Part shown: one piece after another, positions 14,280 to 22,449 of the stretch
How positions within the stretch are numbered: the first letter of the stretch is position 1
Layout: every line of letters starts with the position of its first letter
Assembly (NCBI GenBank): GCA_038154685.1
Contig: JAYPYW010000042.1
Coordinates: 1-26,536 of the forward strand
DNA length: 26,536 bases
DNA from: GCA-002722245 sp038154685
Lineage (GTDB): Bacteria; Bacteroidota; Bacteroidia; Flavobacteriales_C; GCA-002722245
Direction of reading: 5' to 3'
The notes under the pieces: generated by a model
Told to the model about the DNA's origin: nothing
Databases searched by the model: none
Seen by the model: the letters and a program-made list of their open reading frames with translations, nothing else
Translations under genes and position numbers: made by a program

Positions 14280-15719
14280 TTATAATCCGAATCCGTAATA
14301 TGACTTAGATCCACTTGGGTAAACTCCTTCAATAAGTACGCCACCTTTTGTGTTTTTTAACACCTCCATTAAATGATCAGGAGATTTGATTGTTTTATTA
14401 TTCACTTTTGTGATGATGAATCCTTTTTTGATTCCTTCTTTTAAAAGCTTTCCGTATTCTAATTCATCAACTCTGGCACCGCCTTCAATTCCTAATTCTT
14501 TCTTTTCCTTGCTTGATATTTTACCCAATTTCGCTCCTAAGAATGAAACTTCTTTAGCAATTGATTCGGTAGTTCCTAATTTGTTTTTAAGTGTAAGAGC
14601 AGTTGTTTTTAGCTCTCCATCTCTTTCGAATTCTACGTTTACAACATCACCAGGACGATACTGACCAACTCTTTCTTGCAATTCAGCTGGCGATTTGATT
14701 TTAACTCCATTTACAGATCTAATGATATCGCCATCATCCAAGCCTCCATCTGAAGCTGCACTTTTATCCATTACTTTGGAAATATAAACCCCTTCAAGGT
14801 TTTGAATATCTTCTGATTCAGCTAACTCTTGGTTGATTTCTCTAATTTGAACACCTAATAGGGCTCTTTGAACTGTCCCGTGCTGAGCAAGATCTCCCAT
14901 AATTTTTTTGACCATATTCACGGGAACAGCGAAAGAGTAACCGGTATATGATCCTGTATTGGACGCTATAGCGGTATTAATTCCTATTAATTCACCATTT
15001 TGATTAACTAATGCTCCTCCAGAATTTCCAGGGTTGACAGCAGCATCGGTTTGAATGAAACTTTCAATTGCGTAATCTTCTTTTAAAATATTAATGTTTC
15101 TTCCTTTCGCAGATACAATCCCTGCAGTTACTGTTGATGTAAGGTTAAATGGATTTCCAACTGCCAAAACCCATTGTCCTATGTTTACATCATCTGAGTT
15201 TCCGTAATAAATTGCAGGAAGATCCTTTTCTTCAATCTTTATTAAAGCGAGGTCAGTAGTTGGATCAGTTCCAACAATTGTCCCATTATACGTGCGCTTG
15301 TCGTTAAGCGTGACTTCGATTTTCGTTGCGCCATTAATTACATGATTGTTTGTTGCGATATATCCGTCTTCTGAAATAATAACTCCTGATCCTGATCCTG
15401 CAACTTGTTGTTTAGGAGCCCTTCTTGGTTGTCCGAAGAAAAACTCTTGTATCGGATCGTAAGATTGTGGAGCAGCTTCTCTTGTTGCGACTGTTTTAAT
15501 ATGAACTACACTATTAACAGACTGAGAAGCTGCTTCTTCAAATGATGGGGTAGCCGTAAATGGAGCAGCTGATTTTGATAATTGAATTTGGGGTTTGGCT
15601 TCAATAATCGTTGGGGATATGTTTGCGTTTTTAGGTTGATCGTTTAATAAATGAAATCCTCCTAATGCAATAGCTGCTCCTAAACTGGCTGTTAATATAC
15701 TTTGACTAATTTTTTTCAT
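14280..15719 (-). CDS. Do/HtrA-family periplasmic serine protease
   Basis: The 479-residue protein has an N-terminal signal anchor (about 5-24), a trypsin-like protease domain (about 60-275) and two PDZ domains (about 285-380 and 395-475). The catalytic triad is visible: H126 (ATNNHVI), D156 (TTDLALI) and S233 (GNSGGAL). DegP/DegQ-type proteins degrade or refold misfolded envelope proteins as oligomers. The second PDZ is degenerate but recognisable (KKGFIITKVNNKTIKSP). It is monocistronic, divergent from dapF with 145 bp between start codons. No clear TAnnTTTG motif is seen upstream, consistent with possible stress-sigma control, though that is only a guess. Confidence 0.93.
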   Translation of the reverse strand: MKKISQSILTASLGAAIALGGFHLLNDQPKNANISPTIIEAKPQIQLSKSAAPFTATPSFEEAASQSVNSVVHIKTVATREAAPQSYDPIQEFFFGQPRRAPKQQVAGSGSGVIISEDGYIATNNHVINGATKIEVTLNDKRTYNGTIVGTDPTTDLALIKIEEKDLPAIYYGNSDDVNIGQWVLAVGNPFNLTSTVTAGIVSAKGRNINILKEDYAIESFIQTDAAVNPGNSGGALVNQNGELIGINTAIASNTGSYTGYSFAVPVNMVKKIMGDLAQHGTVQRALLGVQIREINQELAESEDIQNLEGVYISKVMDKSAASDGGLDDGDIIRSVNGVKIKSPAELQERVGQYRPGDVVNVEFERDGELKTTALTLKNKLGTTESIAKEVSFLGAKLGKISSKEKKELGIEGGARVDELEYGKLLKEGIKKGFIITKVNNKTIKSPDHLMEVLKNTKGGVLIEGVYPSGSKSYYGFGL

Positions 15720-15824
15720 TCTCTAATACTTTTAATTTGTTCTTGTAAATCATCAAGCATAGTGCCTGACTCTAAATTAACGAGGGAGTGGGCCGATAAT
15801 CACACATGTCCGGTTAAAAAGTGT

Positions 15825-15832
15825 TAATTTTG
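15825..15832 (+). promoter_or_regulatory. -7 promoter element for dapF
   Basis: TAATTTTG matches TAnnTTTG and lies 32 bp upstream of the dapF start. No TTG occurs at the -33 spacing, so support is partial. Confidence 0.45.
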
Positions 15833-15864
15833 CTCGTTAAGAAATGTTAATAGATTTTTAACTC

Positions 15865-16653
15865 ATGGAGATAACCTTTTATAAGTATCAGGGAGCAGGG
15901 AATGATTTTGTAATTATTGATGATAGAAATGAACAGTTTGATAGATCAAATACCAAGCTTGTGGAGTTCCTCTGTGATAGAAGATTTGGAATTGGAGGAG
16001 ACGGTTTGATGCTTTTAAGAAATAAAGAAGGTTTTGACTTTGAAATGGTTTATTACAACTCCGATGGTAACGAATCATCGATGTGTGGTAATGGTGGGAG
16101 ATGTATAGTTGCTTTTGCTAAAATGCTAGGTGTAGTTGGTGAAAGCTGCTATTTTATCGCAGTTGATGGTCCGCATGATGCTAATGCTATTCAGACTGAA
16201 GAAGGAGAGTGGATTAGTTTAAAAATGATTGATGTTCCTGATGTAGAGAAAGGTCCAGGTTACTGTTTTATGGATACAGGCTCACCTCATTATGTAGCTT
16301 TTGAGTCGAATCTTCAGAAATTCGATTTAGTTTCTAAGGCGAGAGAGGTTAGATATAATGGAAGATTCAAGGATGAAGGGACGAACGTTAACTTCATTGA
16401 TATCGACAAGGACAAACTGAATATCAGAACTTATGAAAGAGGAGTAGAGGATGAAACTTTAGCTTGTGGTACAGGTGTTACTGCAGCTGTTTTAGCCGCT
16501 CATGCTACTGGTCAATTCAAGGGAAACGAACTTAAAGTAAAAGCGCAAGGAGGGAATTTGAAAGTGAAGTTTGAAGAAGCTCAACAAGGTTATCAAAACA
16601 TTTGGTTAGAAGGACCTGCTGAGTTTGTTTTTAAAGGAACAATTAATGTCTGA
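15865..16653 (+). CDS. dapF: diaminopimelate epimerase
   Basis: The 262-residue enzyme interconverts LL- and meso-diaminopimelate, used for lysine and peptidoglycan. The two catalytic cysteines are visible: C74 in SSMCGNGGRC and C201 in LACGTGVTAAV. Other family motifs are YQGAGNDFVIID, GGDGLMLL, YNSDGNESS, DTGSPHYV and TNVNFI. Length is near the family's usual 260-280. It overlaps the next gene by 8 bp, so the two are probably translated as a pair. Confidence 0.97.
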   Translation: MEITFYKYQGAGNDFVIIDDRNEQFDRSNTKLVEFLCDRRFGIGGDGLMLLRNKEGFDFEMVYYNSDGNESSMCGNGGRCIVAFAKMLGVVGESCYFIAVDGPHDANAIQTEEGEWISLKMIDVPDVEKGPGYCFMDTGSPHYVAFESNLQKFDLVSKAREVRYNGRFKDEGTNVNFIDIDKDKLNIRTYERGVEDETLACGTGVTAAVLAAHATGQFKGNELKVKAQGGNLKVKFEEAQQGYQNIWLEGPAEFVFKGTINV

Positions 16654-17197
16654 TTTCAAAATACTAAATCTTCAACCTTTAATTGAGGAACAACTATACG
16701 AAGGGGTTTACTTGTTAATTCTTAATGCTCGTACTGTTCCCCCTCATTTAAGTTTAACAGTTTCGGGGAAGGTTTATGGAATTAGTACTAAGGGACCTAC
16801 TTTTGATAAGGACGTTAACATCTATTTGAATCATATTAAAAAACACAATGTTGAAAGTGTTTTTGTAAAGCTTAAACTGCCTGCTGTTTACACGGACGAA
16901 CAAATGTTAGATTCTGTTAGAGCTGTTGTAAAGGCTTATCCTAGAGTTGATATAGGTGCTGCTACTTGTTTAAGTCCGATTAAAGATTTTATGAGCTCGG
17001 CTTATCAAACAGAGATTCATGATGTTCATTTAATTTTCGATCTACTACCAAAGTTGCAAGAGCAAGATATTATTGATGGATACTTTCAAATGAATCTTGA
17101 TGATGCAATGACGGCTGGAGAGTTATTGATGAAGAGGTATACTGTTTTTGAAGTGAATGAAGCTATTCATAAGGCGCTTCCTAAAGTGTTGTCTTGA
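16646..17197 (+). CDS. conserved hypothetical protein coupled to dapF
   Basis: The frame can open at TTG 16625, but the ATG at 16646, overlapping the dapF stop by 8 bp, is the natural start and gives 183 residues. It is soluble with mixed alpha/beta content: LYEGVYLLILN, an SLTVSGKVYGI segment, ESVFVKLKLPAVYTDEQML, and YPRVDIGAATCLSPIKDFM. I do not recognise the family and see no catalytic motif. Coupling to dapF suggests co-expression, not necessarily a related function. Confidence 0.75.
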   Translation: MSDFKILNLQPLIEEQLYEGVYLLILNARTVPPHLSLTVSGKVYGISTKGPTFDKDVNIYLNHIKKHNVESVFVKLKLPAVYTDEQMLDSVRAVVKAYPRVDIGAATCLSPIKDFMSSAYQTEIHDVHLIFDLLPKLQEQDIIDGYFQMNLDDAMTAGELLMKRYTVFEVNEAIHKALPKVLS

Positions 17198-17216
17198 TTT
17201 TTGAATTAATGACTTA

Positions 17217-17918
17217 TCAAAACTGCCCCTTATCTCGTTTACCTATTTTTATGAAATCCTTTCGCTTATCAATAAACGATTTCTTAGCAGGTACAACCTC
17301 AATCATTCCAATTGTCATTAACCCTTTGAATTCTAGTTCTTCCATTTTAATTTTTATGATAATTTCATCTAATATCTCAGATTTAGTGAGGTTTACGTTT
17401 ACTGAATCGGATTGAATAGCAACCTTTTTTGGCTTGTATGTTAGTTCCATAGGTTGGATTAACAAGCTGTCTGTTTTTTTAACCTTGAAATTGGAATCTG
17501 TTAGAAGTTTAAAATAACCTTCGAAATCTGAAAGGGTTATAAATTCAGTGTTTGGAATTAAAACCTGACAAAAGGCCAAAGGTTTATTATTTTCATCTGT
17601 GATCTTACCATAAATTTGAGGGCCATTTGTTTGGGCTGTTAGGTTTGATAAACTTAACAAAACGGCCGCTGTAGCAGCAACTGGTTTAATTAGTTTATTC
17701 CTAATGGCCATTTCTTTGGGATATTCCTTGAACTGCGTAGGGGTATATCTACCGCATGTATTAAAACTAGATTCTAATTGAATTGCATGAATTTCTTCCC
17801 AAGAAGATTTTGTCATATCAACAACTTCTTTTGAGCAAACAGCGCAAAATTTGTTCTTTCCTTTTGGGTCCATTTTGTCCCAGTTTTCCGTGCAAGGATT
17901 ACCATTTTCACTTTTCAT
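17217..17918 (-). CDS. membrane protein with Cys motif and carboxypeptidase-regulatory-like domain
   Basis: The 233-residue protein has a conserved N-terminal cysteine module: C9 (PCTENWDKM), C25 and C28 (FCAVCSKEVVDMT), and C55 (NTCGRY), which could bind a metal. One hydrophobic segment follows (about 76-95, LIKPVAATAAVLLSLSNLTAQ), then a carboxypeptidase-D regulatory-like beta-sandwich (YGKITDENNKPLAFCQVLIPN, SDFEGYFKL), the fold used as N-terminal extension in SusC-type receptors. The topology would place the Cys module in the cytoplasm and the beta domain in the periplasm. The role is unknown. It ends 20 bp from the convergent gene at 16646-17197. Confidence 0.8.
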   Translation of the reverse strand: MKSENGNPCTENWDKMDPKGKNKFCAVCSKEVVDMTKSSWEEIHAIQLESSFNTCGRYTPTQFKEYPKEMAIRNKLIKPVAATAAVLLSLSNLTAQTNGPQIYGKITDENNKPLAFCQVLIPNTEFITLSDFEGYFKLLTDSNFKVKKTDSLLIQPMELTYKPKKVAIQSDSVNVNLTKSEILDEIIIKIKMEELEFKGLMTIGMIEVVPAKKSFIDKRKDFIKIGKRDKGQF

Positions 17919-17975
17919 GATTACAAATTAGTTGTGGGATATTAAATGATCAGATGACATAGGTTAAGAGAATAT

Positions 17976-17983
17976 TAATTTTG
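17976..17983 (+). promoter_or_regulatory. -7 promoter element for the GNAT gene
   Basis: TAATTTTG matches TAnnTTTG, 31 bp before the start codon at 18015. The -33 TTG is not present, so support is partial. Confidence 0.4.
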
Positions 17984-18014
17984 ATTTAGTAATTATTTTC
18001 CCCAAGTTTGTTTC

Positions 18015-18550
18015 ATGCTTTTAAAGGGCGAAAACATATCACTTAGAGCTTTAGAGCCAAAGGATTTAGAATTGATTTATTACTGGGAAAACGATCCTCA
18101 GGTGTGGGAGGTATCTCATACATTAGCTCCGTTTTCAAAGTTTGTACTTACACAGTATTTAGAAACTCAACATTTGGATATTTACGCTTCCAAGCAATNN
18201 NNNNNNNNAAGCAATTAAGATTGGTTGCTGTTGATTGTAATAAGGTCCCTGTTGGTTTGATAGATTTGTTTGAATTTGACCCTAAGAATAGGAGGGCAGG
18301 CTTGGGCATATTAATTGATGTAAATGCTAGAGGTAAAGGATTTGCTAAGGAGGCACTACAGTTAATGGAAGATTATTGTTTTAATCATTTAGACCTTGCT
18401 CAAGTTTACGCGAACATAGGAACATCAAACAAAACAAGCTTAAAACTTTTTGAGTCTTTGGGTTATGAGAAAGTAGGCGTGAAGAAACAATGGATTAAAA
18501 CTGCAAAAGGATTTGAAGATGAAGCTTTATACCAAAAATTAAATACCTAA
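18015..18550 (+). CDS. GNAT-family N-acetyltransferase, interrupted by an assembly gap
   Basis: The two parts of one gene flank ten Ns. The first part begins MLLKGENISLRALEPKDLELIYYWENDP, the usual opening of RimJ/RimL-like acetyltransferases; the second contains the acetyl-CoA loop region AGLGILIDVNARGKGFAKEAL and SLKLFESLGYEKVG. AAGCAAT stands on both sides of the Ns (18192-18198 and 18209-18215). Merging these copies restores one frame (…YASKQLRLVAVD…) of 172 codons plus stop. It transfers acetyl from acetyl-CoA to an amine; the substrate is unknown. It overlaps the convergent DUF4924 gene by 12 bp. Confidence 0.88.
18199..18208. other. assembly gap (10 N)
   Basis: Ten Ns join two contig ends that share the 7-mer AAGCAAT. 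The gap is probably a scaffolding placeholder with no missing sequence. Confidence 0.9.
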
Positions 18551-19087
18551 TTCTTCTCCTACCTGGTCCATCATCTCATGGTAGTTTTTAGCTAATCTCG
18601 CTAACATTTTAGATATCTTATCAAAAGATTGCTGAGTCTCGGTTGAGATTTCTTTTTTACCTAATTTCAACATCCACAAACCATACATTCCGTTAATACA
18701 AGCTTCAACTTCAGTAGGATCGTTTGGTTGCTTCTTTTGTAAATCAAAAATATCAGCTCTAGCGTTATTGTAAAGCGGATTGTATGATTTATCTGAATAG
18801 GTTTTTAAAAGCGTTTGATGTAGTAAGGTAAGCTCAGTAATAATATCTCTAGTGAAAGCCAAATGTCCAGCTTGTTGGAGGTTTTGACTTTTCATTTGTT
18901 GAATTAAATCAACATACCATTCGGTTTCAAGTTCTTTGTCGTTTTCCGTAAGACCTTGCTGACTAATTACAGCTCCTTTAATTTTTTCAATATCAAACTG
19001 ACAAGCGCGGATTATGTTCTCTACTTGCCACATGTAAAGAATGTATTCAAGAATGTTGGTTTTCTTTTTCTCGTTTGCAACAAACAT
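18539..19087 (-). CDS. DUF4924 family protein
   Basis: The 182-residue, mostly helical cytosolic protein begins MFVANEKKKTNILEYILYMW, a signature I associate with the Bacteroidota-restricted DUF4924 family. Later helices include WYVDLIQQMKSQNLQQAGHL and CINGMYGLWMLKLGKKEIS. No catalytic motif is visible and the function is unknown. Its start is 2 bp after the stop of the upstream OmpH-like gene, so the two form an operon, and its end overlaps the GNAT gene by 12 bp on the other strand. Confidence 0.82.
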   Translation of the reverse strand: MFVANEKKKTNILEYILYMWQVENIIRACQFDIEKIKGAVISQQGLTENDKELETEWYVDLIQQMKSQNLQQAGHLAFTRDIITELTLLHQTLLKTYSDKSYNPLYNNARADIFDLQKKQPNDPTEVEACINGMYGLWMLKLGKKEISTETQQSFDKISKMLARLAKNYHEMMDQVGEELGI

Positions 19088-19089
19088 AA

Positions 19090-19770
19090 TTACTTGTACT
19101 TTCCGTTGATTACTTTGATAACTTGCTTTGTAATGTGGTTTTTCTCACTGAAGTGATAAACATTAGTCATTGTACCATTGTTTACCAATACAAAGTCTAA
19201 TTGAGCAGTTTTATTCACTTCTTCAAGTGCTTCTCTTATAATTTGATCTCTTTCTTCAACATTCTTAGCTTCTTGTTTCTGAATAGCCTCTAAAGTAGGT
19301 TGCATAGACATTATTTCTTTTTCAGCAATTTGTTGCTTTTCCATTAACTTTCTTTCCTCCATTTGAAGTGTTTGTGGCAATAATAATCCTTGATTATTCT
19401 TTTCTTCTAACTCTTTTTGTTTCGCTTGCTGATAATCGAATAATTCCTTTTTGATGTTGAATTCCTTTTGTTGAAGGTTCTCCAATTTACTTTTAGTGTC
19501 GTTGAATTTCTTTGCTAAATAAGGACAGTCGGTAATAACCATCACAATGTCGCAATAACCAACTTTGCTGTAGCTAGCTGGAACTAGTTCTTCAACATTC
19601 GAAGTATCTATTATTTGAACAGAAGACTCACTGGAGTCAGATTCCTGTAAAGCGATTTCCGCAATTGTTTCTTCTTTTGGTTCTACAATTTCAGATTCTG
19701 AAGAGAACTGCATCACAAATAATACTAAAACACCAAGTAAGGCTATGATTGATAAAGAATTGTTTTTCAT
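19090..19770 (-). CDS. OmpH/Skp-like periplasmic protein
   Basis: The longest frame starts at 19845, but the ATG at 19770 is preferred: it begins a signal/anchor segment (MKNNSLSIIALLGVLVLFVM) and a promoter element lies between the two candidates. From there it has 226 residues. An acidic linker follows, then an OmpH-like layout: a strand with VGYCDIVMVITDCPYLAKKF, a long coiled coil rich in Lys/Glu/Gln (about 85-185), and a closing strand (LDFVLVNNGTMTNVYHF). Skp-like chaperones hold unfolded outer-membrane proteins. It is paired with DUF4924 downstream. The long N-terminal linker is less usual for Skp, so the chaperone role is likely, not certain. Confidence 0.82.
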   Translation of the reverse strand: MKNNSLSIIALLGVLVLFVMQFSSESEIVEPKEETIAEIALQESDSSESSVQIIDTSNVEELVPASYSKVGYCDIVMVITDCPYLAKKFNDTKSKLENLQQKEFNIKKELFDYQQAKQKELEEKNNQGLLLPQTLQMEERKLMEKQQIAEKEIMSMQPTLEAIQKQEAKNVEERDQIIREALEEVNKTAQLDFVLVNNGTMTNVYHFSEKNHITKQVIKVINGKYK

Positions 19771-19787
19771 CGTAAAAAATTGAGCTG

Positions 19788-19795
19788 CAAATATA
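19788..19795 (-). promoter_or_regulatory. -7 promoter element for the OmpH-DUF4924 operon
   Basis: On the minus strand this is TATATTTG, an exact TAnnTTTG match 18 bp upstream of the ATG at 19770, with TTTAG near the -33 position. It supports the shorter protein start. Confidence 0.6.
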
Positions 19796-19856
19796 CTTCG
19801 AAACTTCTGGAACCTAAAACCTAAATTCTCGTAATGATTTATCACTAATAGCTATT

Positions 19857-21170
19857 ATGAACAAAAGGTATAAAGTCGGTATAATTATTTCTGTTCTTCT
19901 TCTTCTTTTTAACCAGATTTATATTCAGTATTGGTTAGAAAAGAAAAAAGATGATGCAAAAGAAATAAATATTGCTGGTAAGCAGAGGATGCTGAGTCAG
20001 CAGATTAATTTAGGATTTTATCGCAAGGAAGTCCTTTCAGGAAAACTACGAAAGCAATTTACTGAATGGAAAAAAGTAAATGAAGCTTTTTTAGTTGGTG
20101 ATGAAAAATTAGGGATAAGTAAAACCGATAATGGTGAAGTTGAATCAATTCTTACCGAGTTAAGAAATAACATAAATTTCACGGAACAACAATTAATTAA
20201 AGGTGAAAAGGGTGAGGAGGTGAGTTATGAAGCTTTGTTTCAAAATCAGGCTGAATTTCTTAAAAACATGGATAGGGCAGTAAAGCTTTTAGAGTTCGAT
20301 TCTAATCAAGCTTTATTTATGATTAAAATCACAGAGATAGCTTTAATGCTGTTTTCGATGATGGTTTTAATATTAGAGGTTATTTTAATATATCGTCCAA
20401 TTAACCAAGTTTTAGAAAAGAAATTTTTAGAACTTAAAGAAAAGAATGAAGAGGTAGAGAAAAATAATTTGGAGCTAAAAAGATTAAATGATTCACTAGA
20501 GGAGTTTGCATTTATTACAGCACATGATTTAAGTGAACCAGTGAGAAAGGTTTCCATTTATACTAACGAGTTGACGGAGAGTTTAAATGAAAATGATCGA
20601 ATGAGAACAGCTGAGAATATTAAGATTCTTAACGATTCATCTCTTTTATTAAAGAGTTACTTTAACGGTGTTTTAAGCTTAAACGCGATTGACGAATTAA
20701 AGACCTATAAGAGCCAAAAAATAAAACCGCTTGTTGAATATATAAAGGAAACTTGCGTGGATTCATATCCAGATGTGGATTGTGAACTGGAAGTTTTAAG
20801 TGATTCGGTAAGTGAAATTCTATTTGATAAAGATGAACTCAAAACGCTTTTCTATGAAATTATTAAAAATTCGTTTGTATATAGAATTAAAAATAAACCT
20901 TTAAAAATTATAGTGGAAACTAAAAGATTAGAAAATGGTGTTGAGCTTTCCTTTCAAGATAATGGAATTGGGGTTGATTTTGCTTTTGAGCATAAGGTTT
21001 ATCAAATGTTTCAAAGACTTCATGGTAAAAATGAATATGAAGGACATGGAATTGGTTTAGCGCTTTGTAAGAGAATTGTTGAAACTCATGGCGGGGAATT
21101 GTATTTCGACAAAACGGTGACTAACGGTGCAAGGTTAGTTATTAAGCTAGATGAGAAATCTATTGTTTAG
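19857..21170 (+). CDS. sensor histidine kinase with PilJ-like periplasmic domain
   Basis: The 437-residue protein has two membrane segments (about 7-26 and 155-180) around a periplasmic domain. That domain starts with EINIAGKQRMLSQQI (36-50), the signature of the type IV pili methyl-accepting/NarX-like sensor fold. A coiled linker leads to a HisKA domain with H223 in ITAHDLSEPVRK and a HATPase domain. In that domain the N-box is divergent (EIIKNSFVYR, N338), the G1 box is DNGIGV (368-373) and the G2 box is GHGIGL (396-401). It has no receiver and no adjacent regulator gene. The ligand is unknown; in NarX-type proteins this motif region binds the signal. Confidence 0.88.
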   Translation: MNKRYKVGIIISVLLLLFNQIYIQYWLEKKKDDAKEINIAGKQRMLSQQINLGFYRKEVLSGKLRKQFTEWKKVNEAFLVGDEKLGISKTDNGEVESILTELRNNINFTEQQLIKGEKGEEVSYEALFQNQAEFLKNMDRAVKLLEFDSNQALFMIKITEIALMLFSMMVLILEVILIYRPINQVLEKKFLELKEKNEEVEKNNLELKRLNDSLEEFAFITAHDLSEPVRKVSIYTNELTESLNENDRMRTAENIKILNDSSLLLKSYFNGVLSLNAIDELKTYKSQKIKPLVEYIKETCVDSYPDVDCELEVLSDSVSEILFDKDELKTLFYEIIKNSFVYRIKNKPLKIIVETKRLENGVELSFQDNGIGVDFAFEHKVYQMFQRLHGKNEYEGHGIGLALCKRIVETHGGELYFDKTVTNGARLVIKLDEKSIV

Positions 21171-21197
21171 TTGTTTAACCTGAAAACTTAAATTCGA

Positions 21198-21911
21198 TTA
21201 GAAAATAGTGTAAAAGTTTTCTAAAAGTGTTTTGTATTGGTCGGTATACCCAACGTCTTGGTTGCCAGAAACGAACTCCTTTTCAATTATACTACTTTCT
21301 GAGGTTTTTATTGTGAATATAGTCCTTTTGGAGGGTTTATCTTTTCGAGAAAAAATAGTTGTTTGCTCAGAAATAAACATGTTTTGTTCCTCAGTCTTTT
21401 TTAGAACTCTGTTAGTTTCCCAAGTAGGGTATATTAAGTAAAATTTCCCATCTTCTGTTAAAAGCTTTTTAACGTTATATAATAATTCTTGAAGTGGTAA
21501 AAACTTTTCCATTCGTGCCTGATCTCTATTCAAGTCACCACTACTTGTGTCTTCCGTGAAAAAAGGAGGGTTGGTTAGGATAAGATCAAACTTATTTTGT
21601 GGCTCAAAGTCTTGCAATGAAGTTTTAATAAGCTCAAAACCTTTTTCAAAAGGAGAGTTTTTGAAGTTGATTTCCGATTGTTGAATGGCACCCTCATTAG
21701 GGTCGATAGCGGTGATATTAGCGTTTGGAAATCTTTGACGAAGCATCATTGAAATTAATCCACTTCCACAACCAATATCTAGAATATTTAAAGGGTTGTC
21801 ATGTTTTGCCCAAGCGGCTAACAAAGCACCATCAAAACCGATTTTCATGGCACATTTGTCATGCTCCATGGTAAATTTTTTAAAATGAAATGGCTTTTTG
21901 TATTTACTCAT
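21198..21911 (-). CDS. trmN6: tRNA1(Val) A37 N6-methyltransferase-like protein
   Basis: The 237-residue class I methyltransferase starts FHFKKFTMEHDKCAMKIGFDGALLAAWA, typical of the YfiC/TrmN6 group. It has the SAM-binding motif ILDIGCGSGLIS (43-54), an acidic residue in ITAIDPNEGA, and the adenine-N6 motif NPPFF (114-118). The family methylates A37 of tRNA-Val; this specificity is inferred from family membership. Its start overlaps the rimM stop by 8 bp, so the two RNA-modification/maturation genes are translationally coupled. Confidence 0.85.
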   Translation of the reverse strand: MSKYKKPFHFKKFTMEHDKCAMKIGFDGALLAAWAKHDNPLNILDIGCGSGLISMMLRQRFPNANITAIDPNEGAIQQSEINFKNSPFEKGFELIKTSLQDFEPQNKFDLILTNPPFFTEDTSSGDLNRDQARMEKFLPLQELLYNVKKLLTEDGKFYLIYPTWETNRVLKKTEEQNMFISEQTTIFSRKDKPSKRTIFTIKTSESSIIEKEFVSGNQDVGYTDQYKTLLENFYTIF

Positions 21912-22428
21912 TTAAGTCGATTAACCCAGGAGGTAAGTCTAGAACTACTTTTTTATTTGCCGTATTAACTTCAACAATAAAATCATCTACAAAAGGAACA
22001 GTTATTTCATCTTGGTTATACTCAACAAATAAAAGTGTTTGGGTTGTTTGAGTATTTACCTCCGTGATTTTACCAATTTCTCCATTGGTTTCATCAAAAA
22101 GAATACAATCTACTATATCATGTAAATAGTACTCATTTTCCTCTAAATTAGGGAGCATTTCTTTTGGAAGATAAAGAGACATGTTTTTTACGCGATCTAC
22201 ATCATTGTCAGACTCCAATCCTTCGAATTTACCCAGTGCATTACCTTTTACAGTAACCTGATATTTCTCTAATGGATAAGCTACCAGTTTCCTGCCAACC
22301 AAAACAAACACTTCATTCAAACTTTCAGGAACAAGAGGCGCATCCTTGTCAATAATTAAATTAACATCACCCTTAAAGCCTTTAGCTTTTCCAACTTTAC
22401 CCAAATAAAAACAATCGTCTACTTTCAT
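21904..22428 (-). CDS. rimM: 16S rRNA maturation factor
   Basis: The longest reading begins at TTG 22440, but ATG 22428 (MKVDDCFYLGKVGKAKGFKG) is the true-looking start, giving 174 residues. The N-terminal RimM barrel begins with GKVGKAKGFKGDV. The C-terminal PRC-barrel contains NEYYLHDIVDCILFDETNGEIGKITEV and ends with LDLPPGLIDLNE. RimM binds ribosomal protein S19 and helps mature the 30S head. Unusually for the gene, rpsP is not adjacent. It is followed by trmN6 and shares an overlapping divergent promoter with the GSCFA gene. Confidence 0.93.
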   Translation of the reverse strand: MKVDDCFYLGKVGKAKGFKGDVNLIIDKDAPLVPESLNEVFVLVGRKLVAYPLEKYQVTVKGNALGKFEGLESDNDVDRVKNMSLYLPKEMLPNLEENEYYLHDIVDCILFDETNGEIGKITEVNTQTTQTLLFVEYNQDEITVPFVDDFIVEVNTANKKVVLDLPPGLIDLNE

Positions 22429-22445
22429 ATCTTTGCACAAAGGTA
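22428..22445. promoter_or_regulatory. face-to-face -7 elements of rimM and the GSCFA gene
   Basis: The plus strand reads TATCTTTG-CA-CAAAGGTA. The left half is a TAnnTTTG element for the rightward gene at 22450; the right half, on the minus strand, is TACCTTTG for rimM at 22428. Predicted starts cross, so only one polymerase could occupy the site at a time. No TTG is found at the -33 spacing for either gene. Confidence 0.65.
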
Positions 22446-22449
22446 GTTT

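Noticed and set aside
16625..16645. TTG start for the gene after dapF
   Set aside because: It lies within dapF, and the ATG at 16646 gives a normal 8-bp coupled overlap.
19771..19845. Upstream ATG adding 25 residues to the OmpH-like protein
   Set aside because: It would put the signal segment inside the protein and place the start upstream of the TATATTTG promoter element.
22429..22440. TTG start for RimM adding four residues
   Set aside because: The ATG at 22428 matches the family start, and the TTG overlaps the promoter element.
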